The translations under genes were made by a program, and so were the position numbers. The notes below the pieces were generated by a model. That model saw nothing but the letters and a program-made list of their open reading frames with translations, made no database searches and had not been told where the DNA came from. From JARRKC01 sp963723965 (lineage in GTDB: Bacteria; Acidobacteriota; UBA6911; RPQK01; JAPXNP01), in NCBI GenBank assembly GCA_963723965.1, contig CAVRSV010000007.1:558001-622000 (forward strand): a stretch of 64,000 nt of DNA. Reading direction: 5' to 3'. The first letter of the stretch is position 1. Each line of letters opens with the position of its first letter. Positions 25,509 to 34,417 of the stretch are shown in pieces.

Positions 25509-28118
25509 TCACTTGGCCTCGTACCAGGAACTCCCGACATTGAGGTCCACTTTGAGGGGTACGCTCAGGACCACGACGCCTTCCATCTCCTGCCGGACCG
25601 CTTCGCGCAAGGCGTCCACCTCGTCAGGAGCCGCTTCGAAGACGAGTTCGTCATGGACCTGCATGATGAGCTTGCTCTTCCAGTCTTCCCCCGTCAGCTT
25701 CCGGTGGATGGAGACCATGGCCACCTTGATCAGATCCGCCGCAGTTCCCTGAATCGGAGCGTTGATCGCGGTCCGCCTGGCAAATTCCCGGATGTTCCGG
25801 TTCTTGCTCGAAATTTCCGGGATCTGGCGAATCCGGCCGAATAGTGTCGAAACGAAGCCACAACGCTCGGCATCCTCGAGTGTCCGCTGGATCCAGAGGT
25901 TGACGCCCGAGTATTTGCGGAAATAGTCGTCGATGAAGCGCTGCGCTTCCGCCCGGTCGATCTTGAGGCTGCGTGCCAGCCCGTAGGCACTCAGGCCGTA
26001 CATGATGCCGAAATTGATCACCTTGGCCCGGCGTCGCTGCTCGCGGGAATCCAGCGGACTGTCGGCCCCGAATACCTGACGCGCCGTGCTGGCGTGGATG
26101 TCCTCATTGTCTCGGAAGGCCTCGACCAGGGTCTCATCCTGCGACAGATGGGCCATCACCCGGAGCTCGATCTGGGAGTAATCGGCGGAAAGCATCATCC
26201 AGCCCGGCTCCGGAACGAACGCCCGCCGGATCTGCCGGCCCTGTTCACTGCGGATGGGGATGTTCTGCAGGTTCGGGTTGCTGGATGAGAGCCGCCCCGT
26301 GGAAGCGACCATCTGGTTGTAGGAGGTGTGGATCCGCCCCGTCCGGGGATCGACCAACTTCGGCAGGGCATCGACATAGGTGCCCTTGAGTTTTGCCAGC
26401 TCCCGGTAATCGAGAATCTGTTGCGCAATCTCGAAGCTGCCGGCCAACTCCTCCAGCACCTCCACGCCGGTCGACAGATGTCCCGCCTTGCCGGTGCGGC
26501 GCGAACTCGGCAGATTCATCTTCTCGAACAGGATGTAGGCAAGCTGACGGGGTGAGTTCAGGTTGAACTCCGCTCCCGCCGCCTCGAAGATACGCGCCGT
26601 GAGAGTCGCGATTTCTTTCTCCAGTTCGCCTGAGATCCGGGCCAGCAACTCCGTGTCGACCCGGACCCCGGTCCATTCCATGCCGGCCAGCACGTCGACG
26701 AGGGGCATCTCGATCTCGAGCAGAAGTCGCTCCAGACCATTCTCCCGGACCTTGGGCAGCAGGCTGCCGGCCAGAAGCCATGTCGCCGAGGCCTGCCGGC
26801 AGAGATCCATGGGCTTCTCATTCTGAAGCAGCGACCCGCTGGCCTGACTCTCGAGGTTCAGACCAAGGTACGACTCTGCCACTTTTTCGAGGGTGAAGTC
26901 GCGCTGGTTGGGCTCCAGGAGATAGGCCATGAGCATCGTGTCCAGCGCGCTCGGCAAGCCCTGGAGCGTCCAGCCGAGCCGTCGGGCGGCCAGCAGCCAG
27001 GGTTTGAGGTCGTGAAACACCCAGGTGCACTTCTGCGCGAAGAGACGCTCGAGGATCGGGCCCGACGCCTCGATCACATCCGCCGGCACGAAGAAGGCGC
27101 TCGACGGATCGTCGCAGAGGGCCAGTCCCTCGAGGGGCCGCACCGCATTCACGTCGTCGGAATGCCAGACCGCCACAGCCACCTGACGTCCCTCGATGCG
27201 CCTCCCCAGGGCTTCGAGCTCGTCCGCGCCCCGGACGCGATTCATCTTGAGTTCGGGAGCCGCCGATGCGGCCGGAAGATTCTCGAGCAGCGTGCTGAAG
27301 TCGAGTTCGCGGAAGAGCTCCCGCAGGCCCTCCGTATCGGGTTCTTCCATCTTGAGCTTCTCCAGGTCCAGGTCCAGCGGAAGATCCCGATAGACCGTCA
27401 GGAGTTCCCGACTCCGTCGGATGCTGTCGGCGTTTTCCTGCAGACTGGCCCGATAGCTCTTGCGCGACACGGAATCGCATTGCTCGAGCAGTGGGTCCAG
27501 GCCCCCGAATTCAGAGATCAGCGCGCGCGCTCCCTTCTCCCCGATTCCGGGTGCGCCCGGAATGTTGTCGGAAGCATCTCCGATCAGGCTGAGGACGTCC
27601 ACGATTCGGTCCGGCTCGACGCCCCACTTTTCCCGAACCCGGGCGGGATCGAAGAGAGTATCGCTGCGGGTATCGAGCACCGAGACCCGGTTGTTGACGA
27701 GCTGGAGGAGATCCTTGTCGATGCTGACGATGACGACCTCCAAGCCGTCCTCCTGCTCGGCCAGCGTGCTGAGCGTTGCGATGACGTCGTCGGCTTCATA
27801 CCCCTCATAGCGGAGCACGGGGATCTTCATGGCTTCGCACAATCGCAGGATGTACGGGATCTGCTCGGCCAGGTCCTCGGGCATTTTCGGGCGGTGGGCC
27901 TTGTACTCCTTGAACTGCTCGTGGCGCACGGTTGGACCGGCGCTGTCGAGCGTCACGGCGAGGTAGTCCGGCGCCTCGTCCTGCACGAGCTTGCGCAGCA
28001 TGGTGGTGAAGCCGTACACCGCATTCGTGGAGAGACCCTGTCGGTTGGTCAGACCCTGAATCGCGTAGTACGCACGATAGATATGCGACATCCCGTCGAC
28101 CAGGAAAAGTCGTGCCAC
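25509..28118 (-). CDS. polA: DNA polymerase I
   Basis: A family A polymerase of about 869 aa from GTG 28118 (reading ARLFLVDGMSHIYRAYYAI); another GTG at 28136 would add six residues. The N-terminal 5'-3' exonuclease domain is about 1-290, then a 3'-5' exonuclease-like domain (about 300-470), then palm/fingers with motif A DYSQIELRV, motif B RRRAKVINFGIMYG and motif C VHDE. The middle domain lacks the DxE of Exo I (it reads VAVAVWHSDD) and a normal Exo II, so proofreading is probably lost, as in Taq polymerase. The mRNA end is 149 bases before the sigma gene. Confidence 0.96.
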   Translation of the reverse strand: MARLFLVDGMSHIYRAYYAIQGLTNRQGLSTNAVYGFTTMLRKLVQDEAPDYLAVTLDSAGPTVRHEQFKEYKAHRPKMPEDLAEQIPYILRLCEAMKIPVLRYEGYEADDVIATLSTLAEQEDGLEVVIVSIDKDLLQLVNNRVSVLDTRSDTLFDPARVREKWGVEPDRIVDVLSLIGDASDNIPGAPGIGEKGARALISEFGGLDPLLEQCDSVSRKSYRASLQENADSIRRSRELLTVYRDLPLDLDLEKLKMEEPDTEGLRELFRELDFSTLLENLPAASAAPELKMNRVRGADELEALGRRIEGRQVAVAVWHSDDVNAVRPLEGLALCDDPSSAFFVPADVIEASGPILERLFAQKCTWVFHDLKPWLLAARRLGWTLQGLPSALDTMLMAYLLEPNQRDFTLEKVAESYLGLNLESQASGSLLQNEKPMDLCRQASATWLLAGSLLPKVRENGLERLLLEIEMPLVDVLAGMEWTGVRVDTELLARISGELEKEIATLTARIFEAAGAEFNLNSPRQLAYILFEKMNLPSSRRTGKAGHLSTGVEVLEELAGSFEIAQQILDYRELAKLKGTYVDALPKLVDPRTGRIHTSYNQMVASTGRLSSSNPNLQNIPIRSEQGRQIRRAFVPEPGWMMLSADYSQIELRVMAHLSQDETLVEAFRDNEDIHASTARQVFGADSPLDSREQRRRAKVINFGIMYGLSAYGLARSLKIDRAEAQRFIDDYFRKYSGVNLWIQRTLEDAERCGFVSTLFGRIRQIPEISSKNRNIREFARRTAINAPIQGTAADLIKVAMVSIHRKLTGEDWKSKLIMQVHDELVFEAAPDEVDALREAVRQEMEGVVVLSVPLKVDLNVGSSWYEAK

Positions 28119-28264
28119 GACATTGGATGTTAGCACGAGGGGAAAGAGGGATCTGAGAATAAGGAGTGACGACTCCTGGCCGTTGAGACGTGCGGAACCC
28201 TGAATGTGAGGGTGTCTTCCGTATCACTCTTCCTGCTTCCAGCTTCAAGCTGGCTCCGGCGCTC

Positions 28265-28327
28265 CAAATCGTAAATCGCAAATCGTAATCCGCAAATCGC
28301 AAATCTCAAATCGTAAATCTCAAATCT
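28265..28327. repeat. Heptamer array, AAATCNN type
   Basis: Nine consecutive 7-base units: AAATCGT, AAATCGC, AAATCGT, AATCCGC, AAATCGC, AAATCTC, AAATCGT, AAATCTC, AAATCTC. It lies between the divergent polA and rfbB genes, just before the rfbB -10 box. It is the inverted counterpart of the array at 30340-30395, so the rfbBA pair is bracketed. Small hairpins (near 28162-28175 and 28239-28253) occupy the rest of the gap. Confidence 0.85.
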
Positions 28328-28334
28328 CCTCGGT

Positions 28335-28340
28335 TATACT
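28335..28340 (+). promoter_or_regulatory. Probable -10 element of rfbBA
   Basis: TATACT lies 24 bases before the GTG start of rfbB and 8 bases after the heptamer array. A good -35 is not seen; the expected place falls inside the array. The Shine-Dalgarno AGGGGAAG follows at 28352-28359. Confidence 0.35.
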
Positions 28341-28363
28341 GCCTCAGCAAAAGGGGAAGCTCA

Positions 28364-29464
28364 GTGAAGGATCTGTACATCGTCACCGGAGGGGCCGGCT
28401 TCATCGGTTCCAACTTCGTTCGCCACTGTCTCGCGCAGAGCGGGGCCCAGGTCGTGGTGCTCGACAAGCTCACCTACGCGGGCAACCTGGAGAGTCTGAG
28501 GGAGTGTGAATCCGATCCCCGCTTCCGGTTCGTGCGCGGCGACATCGCCGACCGCGACCTCGTGCGCCGGCTGATCACCGAGGGGCGGCCCTCGGCAATT
28601 CTCAACTTCGCGGCCGAGACGCACGTGGATCGCTCGATCGATGGTCCCGAGGCTTTCGTGAACACCAACGTGGTCGGAACGTTCGTTCTCCTCGACGAAG
28701 CCCGGGCGTACTGGAAAGCCCTTTCCGGTGAGGCGAAGGCCCGGTTTCGCTTCCTCCAGGTCTCCACGGACGAAGTCTATGGCAGTCTCGGGTCGGAAGG
28801 CGCCTTCTCGGAGACCACCCCGGTCAATCCGAACTCTCCCTACTCTGCCTCCAAAGCCTCGGCGGATCATTTTGCCCATGCCTTCTGCCAGACCTACGGC
28901 CTGCCGACGCTGCTGACGAACTGTTCGAACAACTACGGGCCCTACCAGTTCCCCGAGAAGCTGATTCCGCTGATGATCCTGAACGCCCTCGAGGGTCGTT
29001 CCCTGCCGATCTATGGAGACGGCGGCAACGTCCGGGACTGGCTGTTCGTCGAGGATCATTGCTCCGGGATCCTGGAAGTGCTCCGCCGTGGGCGCTCCGG
29101 CGAGCGCTACAACCTGGGAGGGAAGTGCGAGCGCCGCAACGTCGAGATCGTCGACCTTCTGTGCCGGATCCTGGAGGAACTCCGGCCGGCCAGGGAAAAC
29201 GCCTTCCTGCGGCGGGCCGGCGCGCGCGCGTACGGCGACCTGAAGACCTTCGTCCCGGACCGGCCGGGACACGACCGGCGCTATGCCATCGATACCGGCA
29301 AAGTGGAGAAGGAGCTGGGCTGGCAGCCATCGCACACTCTGGAGACGGGATTGCGGAAGACGGTCTCCTGGTACCTGGACCATGCGGACTGGTGCGAGGC
29401 GGTCCAGTCGCGCGGCTACCGTCGCGAGCGCCTCGGCCTGCGCCAACCAACGGGGAGCGAGTAA
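28364..29464 (+). CDS. rfbB: dTDP-glucose 4,6-dehydratase
   Basis: A 366-aa extended SDR enzyme making dTDP-4-keto-6-deoxyglucose. NAD-binding GGAGFIGSNFVR is at residues 9-20. The active site has STDEVYGSL with the Thr-Asp-Glu triad part and YSASKASAD holding Tyr-X3-Lys. NNYGPYQFPEKLIPL and GDGGNVRDWLFVEDH are diagnostic of RfbB/RmlB. It starts at GTG 28364 and overlaps rfbA by one base (TAATG). rfbC and rfbD are not adjacent, so the final sugar cannot be inferred here. Confidence 0.97.
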   Translation: MKDLYIVTGGAGFIGSNFVRHCLAQSGAQVVVLDKLTYAGNLESLRECESDPRFRFVRGDIADRDLVRRLITEGRPSAILNFAAETHVDRSIDGPEAFVNTNVVGTFVLLDEARAYWKALSGEAKARFRFLQVSTDEVYGSLGSEGAFSETTPVNPNSPYSASKASADHFAHAFCQTYGLPTLLTNCSNNYGPYQFPEKLIPLMILNALEGRSLPIYGDGGNVRDWLFVEDHCSGILEVLRRGRSGERYNLGGKCERRNVEIVDLLCRILEELRPARENAFLRRAGARAYGDLKTFVPDRPGHDRRYAIDTGKVEKELGWQPSHTLETGLRKTVSWYLDHADWCEAVQSRGYRRERLGLRQPTGSE

Positions 29465-30348
29465 TGAAGGGAATCGTACTGGCCGGCGGGGCCGGCACCC
29501 GCCTCTATCCACTGACCCGGGCCATCAGCAAGCAACTGGTACCTGTCTACGACAAGCCCATGATCTACTACCCGCTGTCGGTTCTGATGCTGGCCGGCAT
29601 CCGCGACATTCTCATTATCACGACGCCTCAGGACCGGCCCGCCTTCGAGAATCTCCTCGGAGACGGCAGCGGGTTCGGCCTCCGCTTCAACTTTGCCTCC
29701 CAGGAACGGCCGGAAGGAATCGCCCAGGCATTTCTGATCGGGCGTGATTTCATTGCAGACGATCGCGTCGCCCTGATCCTGGGGGACAACCTGCTCTACG
29801 GACACGGCCTTTCCGAGTGCCTCCAGCGGTCGGCCGGGCGGAAAGAAGGAGCGACGGTGTTTGCCTACGCCGTCAGCGATCCGGAACGTTATGGCGTGGT
29901 GGAGTTCGACGGCGAAGGCCGCGCAGTGCGCATCGACGAGAAACCGGCCCGGCCGCGATCTCGTTTTGCCGTCACCGGCCTCTACTTCTATGACCAGCGG
30001 GTCACGGAGATCGCCGCGGGCTTGAAGCCTTCTGCCCGCGGCGAACTGGAGATCACCGATCTCAATCGGGTCTACCTGGAAGAGGGCCGGCTTCAGGTCG
30101 AGAAGTTGGGGCGTGGTGTGGCCTGGCTCGACACGGGGACGCCGGCATCCCTGCTCCAGGCCTCGAATTTCATCCAGACTCTGGAGCAACGTCAGGGTTT
30201 GATCGTGGCCTGCCTGGAAGAGATAGCCTGGCACAAAGGCTATCTGAGCCGCGAAGAGGTGCGGCAGCGTGCGCAGTCCATGGCCTCGAGCCCCTACGGA
30301 GCCTATCTGATGCGGCTGGTGGAGGAGGAAGAGCTGATTGAGAGTTGA
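29464..30348 (+). CDS. rfbA: Glucose-1-phosphate thymidylyltransferase
   Basis: A 294-aa nucleotidyltransferase making dTDP-glucose from glucose-1-phosphate and dTTP, the step before RfbB. The N-terminal signature GIVLAGGAGTRLYPLT carries the nucleotide site; KQLVPVYDKPMIYYPLS, LILGDNLLYGHGL and ITDLNRVYLEEG are all RmlA motifs. Length matches the short RmlA type. The final codons (I-E-S-stop) lie in the first units of a heptamer array. Confidence 0.97.
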   Translation: MKGIVLAGGAGTRLYPLTRAISKQLVPVYDKPMIYYPLSVLMLAGIRDILIITTPQDRPAFENLLGDGSGFGLRFNFASQERPEGIAQAFLIGRDFIADDRVALILGDNLLYGHGLSECLQRSAGRKEGATVFAYAVSDPERYGVVEFDGEGRAVRIDEKPARPRSRFAVTGLYFYDQRVTEIAAGLKPSARGELEITDLNRVYLEEGRLQVEKLGRGVAWLDTGTPASLLQASNFIQTLEQRQGLIVACLEEIAWHKGYLSREEVRQRAQSMASSPYGAYLMRLVEEEELIES

Positions 30349-30395
30349 GAGCTGAGATTTGAGAATTGAGATTTACGATTTACGATTTACGATTT
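30340..30395. repeat. Heptamer array containing the rfbA stop codon
   Basis: Eight 7-base units: GAGAGTT, GAGAGCT, GAGATTT, GAGAATT, GAGATTT and three ACGATTT. The rfbA stop (30346-30348) is within it. The units are the reverse complement of those before rfbB. Confidence 0.85.
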
Positions 30396-30417
30396 AGGGA
30401 CTGATTGCGCGCCCCGA

Positions 30418-30452
30418 ATCGAGAATCGGAAATCGGAAATCGAAGATCCCCC
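30418..30452. repeat. Short heptamer array AATCGRN
   Basis: About four degenerate units (AATCGAG, AATCGGA, AATCGGA, AATCGAA) in the gap between rfbA and the acyltransferase, 50 bases before the ATG of the latter. Related to, but not identical with, the AAATCNN arrays. Confidence 0.6.
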
Positions 30453-30503
30453 ATCGGCCTCGGTTGGCCCGGTCGTCCCCGTCATGCCACAATTGTGGCC
30501 TCC

Positions 30504-31232
30504 ATGCGGAAAGGCGAGCTGCTTCCGGTCTTGAACTCCCTGTGGCGCGTTCCCCTGATCGTGCTCATGACGGGAATCCTGTCCACACTGAGCGTCGCCT
30601 CCTCGCTGGTGGATCACTCGGGCCGCCTGCAGCACTGGTGTGCTCGACAGTGGGCCGCCTTCATCTTCTTCGTCGCCCGCGTTCGAGTCGATGTGGAAGG
30701 CCTCGAGCACCTGGACCGTGCCCGGGGCTACGTGTTCATGGCCAACCATCTCAGCATGTTCGACCACTGGGCCTTTCTGCACTATCTGCCCTTTCAGTTT
30801 CGTTTTGCCGCCAAGGCCTCCCTGTTCCGCATCCCCTTCCTGGGCTGGCATCTCAAGCGTTCAGGCAACATTCCCGTGCTCAGCCGTAATCCGCGCCAGA
30901 CTATCCGCTCCTACCAGCAGGTGGCCGAGCGCATCCGGCAGGGCCTGTCCTTCGTCATCTATCCCGAGGGAATGCGCACCCTCGACGGCGTCACGGTGAG
31001 CTTCAAGCGAGGCGCCTTTCTGCTTCCCAAGCACGCGCAGGCGCCCATCGTCCCGGTGACGATCATCGGCGCCCATCGACGCCTCCAGAGAGGCTCGGTT
31101 ATCATTCATCCAGGGCGAATGGCGATGATCGTCCATCCGCCCATCGAGTACTCGAGCTACAAGGATTGTCGTCTGGAGGACCTGGCCGAGCGGGTCCGGC
31201 GGACCATCCTGGAAAGGTATGAACCGGCATGA
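30504..31232 (+). CDS. Lysophospholipid (1-acylglycerol-3-phosphate) acyltransferase
   Basis: A 242-aa PlsC-family enzyme. ATG 30504 gives MRKGELLPVLNSLWRVPL with a membrane helix at about 12-35. The catalytic HX4D box is NHLSMFD (about 91-97), the glycerol-phosphate site is IYPEGMRT, and the VPVTIIGA block follows. It probably forms phosphatidic acid from lyso-phosphatidic acid, though some family members acylate other lipids. An upstream extension to 30405 lies in a repeat and is rejected. It overlaps the next gene by 4 bases. Confidence 0.9.
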   Translation: MRKGELLPVLNSLWRVPLIVLMTGILSTLSVASSLVDHSGRLQHWCARQWAAFIFFVARVRVDVEGLEHLDRARGYVFMANHLSMFDHWAFLHYLPFQFRFAAKASLFRIPFLGWHLKRSGNIPVLSRNPRQTIRSYQQVAERIRQGLSFVIYPEGMRTLDGVTVSFKRGAFLLPKHAQAPIVPVTIIGAHRRLQRGSVIIHPGRMAMIVHPPIEYSSYKDCRLEDLAERVRRTILERYEPA

Positions 31233-32413
31233 GTGACGGAGTCGAATTGATTGCGCGGATGCAGGCGCTCCTCAAGGACGCCGGCCTTTCAGGCTGGCTC
31301 TTTTTCGATTTTCGGGGCAGCGACCCGATCGCCCAGCGCATCCTCGGCCTCGATCCCGAATCCCACGCGACCCGACGCTGGCTTTACCTGGTGCCGGCCG
31401 AGGGAATGCCCACCAGGATCGTACACCGTATCGAGTCGGGCCGACTCGACGCCCTTCCGGGCGACAAACAGGTCTACCTGGAGTGGACTTCGCTGCACAA
31501 GATCCTCCAGACGACTCTCGAAGGGCTCCGCAAGGTGGCCATGCAGTACTCCCCGAACAATGACGTGCCCTACGTCTCGAAGGTGGACGGGGGAATGCTC
31601 GAGCTGATCCGCAGCTTCGGCGTCGAGGTGGTGACCTCGGCCGATCTGGTCCAGGAGTTCGAGTGCGTCTGGGAGACGGCGCGGCTGGAGGATCATCGCC
31701 GCTCGGCCACGATCATCACGGCCCTGGCGCGGGAGGCCCTGGAACTGGCTGCCCGCCAGGTGCGCGAGAAGGGTCGCTCGGATGAGCTTGCGATTCAGGA
31801 ATTCCTGCTGCGTCGCCTGGCCGAGGAGTCCCTCGAAACCGACTTTCCGCCCATCGTGGCGGTCAATCGCAACGCCGGGAATCCCCATTATGGTCCCGAG
31901 CCGTCCTGCCATTCGGCGATCGAACCGGAGAGCCTGCTGCTCATCGACCTCTGGGCGCGCAACGTGGAACCCAAGTCGGTATTCGCCGACATCACCTGGA
32001 CCGCCTGGATCGGCTCGTCCGTGCCGCCCCGCGTCAGCGAGGTGTTCGACATCGTCCGCTCGGCCCGGGACGCCGGCGTCGATTTTCTGGAACGGCGGCT
32101 GGGCAGGGGCCACGTGGTCCACGGCTGGGAAGTGGACGATGCCGTTCGCAAGGTCATCCAGGACCGCGGCTACGGAGAGTACTTCATCCACCGCACGGGC
32201 CACAATCTGGGGCGGGAAGTCCATGGCAACGGCGTTAACTTCGACAATCTCGAAACCCACGACAACCGGGAGGTGCTCCCGGGGGTCTGCTGCACCATCG
32301 AACCCGGCATCTATCTGCCTGAATTCGGCATCCGCAGTGAGATCGATGTGTTCATTCGCGAGGACGGAGTCGAGGTCACCACGCCTCCGCAGGAAGAGTT
32401 GCTGATTCTGTAG
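31229..32413 (+). CDS. M24 family aminopeptidase (Xaa-Pro peptidase-like)
   Basis: A 394-aa pita-bread metallopeptidase. The N-terminal creatinase-like domain is about 1-160. The C-terminal domain keeps the five metal ligands: Asp in LLIDLWAR, Asp in FADITWT, His in RTGHNLGREVHG, Glu in CTIEPGIY and Glu in RSEIDVF. It is likely a cytoplasmic Xaa-Pro dipeptidase or aminopeptidase; substrate specificity cannot be read from sequence. ATGA overlap with the acyltransferase; 7-base gap to the carbamoyltransferase. Confidence 0.92.
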   Translation: MSDGVELIARMQALLKDAGLSGWLFFDFRGSDPIAQRILGLDPESHATRRWLYLVPAEGMPTRIVHRIESGRLDALPGDKQVYLEWTSLHKILQTTLEGLRKVAMQYSPNNDVPYVSKVDGGMLELIRSFGVEVVTSADLVQEFECVWETARLEDHRRSATIITALAREALELAARQVREKGRSDELAIQEFLLRRLAEESLETDFPPIVAVNRNAGNPHYGPEPSCHSAIEPESLLLIDLWARNVEPKSVFADITWTAWIGSSVPPRVSEVFDIVRSARDAGVDFLERRLGRGHVVHGWEVDDAVRKVIQDRGYGEYFIHRTGHNLGREVHGNGVNFDNLETHDNREVLPGVCCTIEPGIYLPEFGIRSEIDVFIREDGVEVTTPPQEELLIL

Positions 32414-32420
32414 CGCCGCG

Positions 32421-34256
32421 ATGAACATCCTCGGAATCTCCGCCTTCTACCACGACTCCGCGGCGGCCCTGGTGCGCGACGGCCGGGTTGTGGCGGCCGC
32501 CCAGGAAGAGCGCTTCTCCCGTCAGAAGCACGACGCCGCGTTTCCGCGGGACGCGGTCGGCTATTGCCTGTGCGAGGCCGGACTCGAGGCCTCCGAAATC
32601 GACTACGTGGCCTTCTACGAGAAGCCTCTGCTCAAGTTCGATCGGCTGATCGAGACCTACTTCTCGTTCGCCCCGCGGGGGTTTCGGAGTTTCCGCCAGG
32701 CCCTTCCGCTGTGGCTCAAGGAAAAGCTTTTCGCCCAGCGCACGCTCGATCAGGGCCTCGACCACCAATACCGGGGGCGCTACGTCTTCCTCGAGCACCA
32801 CGAGTCTCACGCCGCCAGCGCATTCTTCCCGAGTCCCTTCGAAGAGGCGGCTATTTTGACGGTCGACGGTGTCGGCGAGTGGTCAACGGCCACCATCGGA
32901 CGCGGCCACGAGAACCGGGTCGAAATCCTCCAGGAGATCCGCTTCCCTCACTCCCTGGGCCTGCTCTATTCCGCCTTCACCTATTACACCGGATTCAAGG
33001 TCAACAGCGGAGAGTACAAACTCATGGGCCTGGCGCCCTACGGGCGGCCCCGCTTCGCCGATCTGATTCGCGAGAATTTGATCGACGTCCGCCCCGACGG
33101 CTCGTTCTGGATGGACATGCGGTATTTCAACTATTGCCAGGGTCTGACCATGACGAGCCCGCGCTTCCACGATTTGTTCGGGGCTCCGCCCCGCCGGCCC
33201 GAGTCCCCCTTCAGTGAGTTCTACATGGACGTGGCGGCCAGCATCCAGGCTGTCACCGAAGAGATCCTCCTGCGCATGTCGAGGCATGCCCACGAAGTTA
33301 CGGGGCTGACGAATCTCTGCCTGGCGGGTGGTGTGGCGCTGAACTGCGTCGCCAACGGACGGGTCCTGCGGGAGGGTCCCTTCGAGCGTCTGTGGATCCA
33401 GCCGGCCAGCGGCGACGCGGGGGGAGCCCTCGGAGCGGCCCTGTTCGTGTGGCATCAGCTTCTCGACTCGGCGCGCTCCGTGGACGACGGTGATTCTCAG
33501 TCAGGCTCCCTGCTCGGGCCGCGTTTCCGGAGTGAGGATGTGGGCAGCTTCCTTCGCGGCCGCAAGGCCGCTTTCATCCGCATCCCCGATGAAGCGGAAC
33601 TGTGCCGCCGCATCGCGGCCCTGATCGACGAAGGGCAGGTGGTCGGCTGGTTCCGGGGTCGCATGGAGTTCGGTCCCCGGGCTCTGGGGAGCCGCAGCAT
33701 TCTGGGGGACGCGCGCTCGACGGAGATGCAGCGCGTTCTCAATCTCAAGATCAAATTCCGGGAGTCCTTCCGCCCCTTCGCCCCGGCTGTTCTGGCGGAG
33801 AGGGCCGGTGAGTACTTCGAACTGGATGGCGAGACCGGCAGTCCCTACATGCTGCTGGTCTCCGACGTCCGGGCTTCGAAGCGCAACGACTGCCTGGAGC
33901 AGCTGGCTCGGGCGTCCGGTTTCTCCAAACTCGAGATCCCCCGCTCGGTGATCCCGGCCGTCACGCATGTGGATTTCTCGGCCCGTGTCCAAACCGTGGA
34001 CGAGCGCCGTCACGGCACCTTCTACCGGCTGCTGCGGACTTTTGAGGAGTTGACCGGAAGTCCCGTGCTGATCAACACGAGCTTCAACGTGCGGGGCGAG
34101 CCGATCGTCTGTACGCCCGCCGACGCCTATCGCTGCTTCATGGCCACCGACATGGACGCGCTCGTTCTCGAGGACTGCCTGCTGCTCAAGGCCGAGCAGC
34201 CGGAGTGCAACCGGATCGCACGGGAGGAACATCTGGCGCGGTTCGAGTTGGACTGA
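32421..34256 (+). CDS. NodU/CmcH-type carbamoyltransferase (SxtI-like)
   Basis: A 611-aa O-carbamoyltransferase. The N-terminal Kae1-like domain has NILGISAFYHDSAAAL, the metal-binding HHESHAASAFF and ILTVDGVGEWSTA. The C-terminal domain has GWFRGRMEFGPRALGSRSIL and INTSFNVRGEPIVC. It uses carbamoyl phosphate to carbamoylate a hydroxyl group, usually on a sugar or secondary metabolite. The following SxtJ and DUF5989 genes reproduce the sxtI-sxtJ-sxtK order of the saxitoxin cluster, but no toxin genes are near; a surface glycan is the more likely substrate. Confidence 0.93.
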   Translation: MNILGISAFYHDSAAALVRDGRVVAAAQEERFSRQKHDAAFPRDAVGYCLCEAGLEASEIDYVAFYEKPLLKFDRLIETYFSFAPRGFRSFRQALPLWLKEKLFAQRTLDQGLDHQYRGRYVFLEHHESHAASAFFPSPFEEAAILTVDGVGEWSTATIGRGHENRVEILQEIRFPHSLGLLYSAFTYYTGFKVNSGEYKLMGLAPYGRPRFADLIRENLIDVRPDGSFWMDMRYFNYCQGLTMTSPRFHDLFGAPPRRPESPFSEFYMDVAASIQAVTEEILLRMSRHAHEVTGLTNLCLAGGVALNCVANGRVLREGPFERLWIQPASGDAGGALGAALFVWHQLLDSARSVDDGDSQSGSLLGPRFRSEDVGSFLRGRKAAFIRIPDEAELCRRIAALIDEGQVVGWFRGRMEFGPRALGSRSILGDARSTEMQRVLNLKIKFRESFRPFAPAVLAERAGEYFELDGETGSPYMLLVSDVRASKRNDCLEQLARASGFSKLEIPRSVIPAVTHVDFSARVQTVDERRHGTFYRLLRTFEELTGSPVLINTSFNVRGEPIVCTPADAYRCFMATDMDALVLEDCLLLKAEQPECNRIAREEHLARFELD

Positions 34257-34283
34257 CGACGCGACGCGGGAGAACGAGTTCAG

Positions 34284-34325
34284 TTTCTAGTTTCTAGTTT
34301 CTAGTTTCTAGTTTCTAGTTTCTCG
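34284..34325. repeat. Heptamer array TTTCTAG
   Basis: Five exact copies of TTTCTAG (34284-34318) and one variant TTTCTCG. It starts 27 bases after the carbamoyltransferase stop. It reads TAG on both strands, so it stops translation in all frames in either direction. Confidence 0.9.
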
Positions 34326-34417
34326 GTGCCAGGTTCGAGGAGCTCGGAAGTCGAAGCAGCGAGGCTCCCGTTCTCAGTCCCCCGTGCCCAGGTTGTAGAA
34401 TAGCGCCCGAGGCGGCC

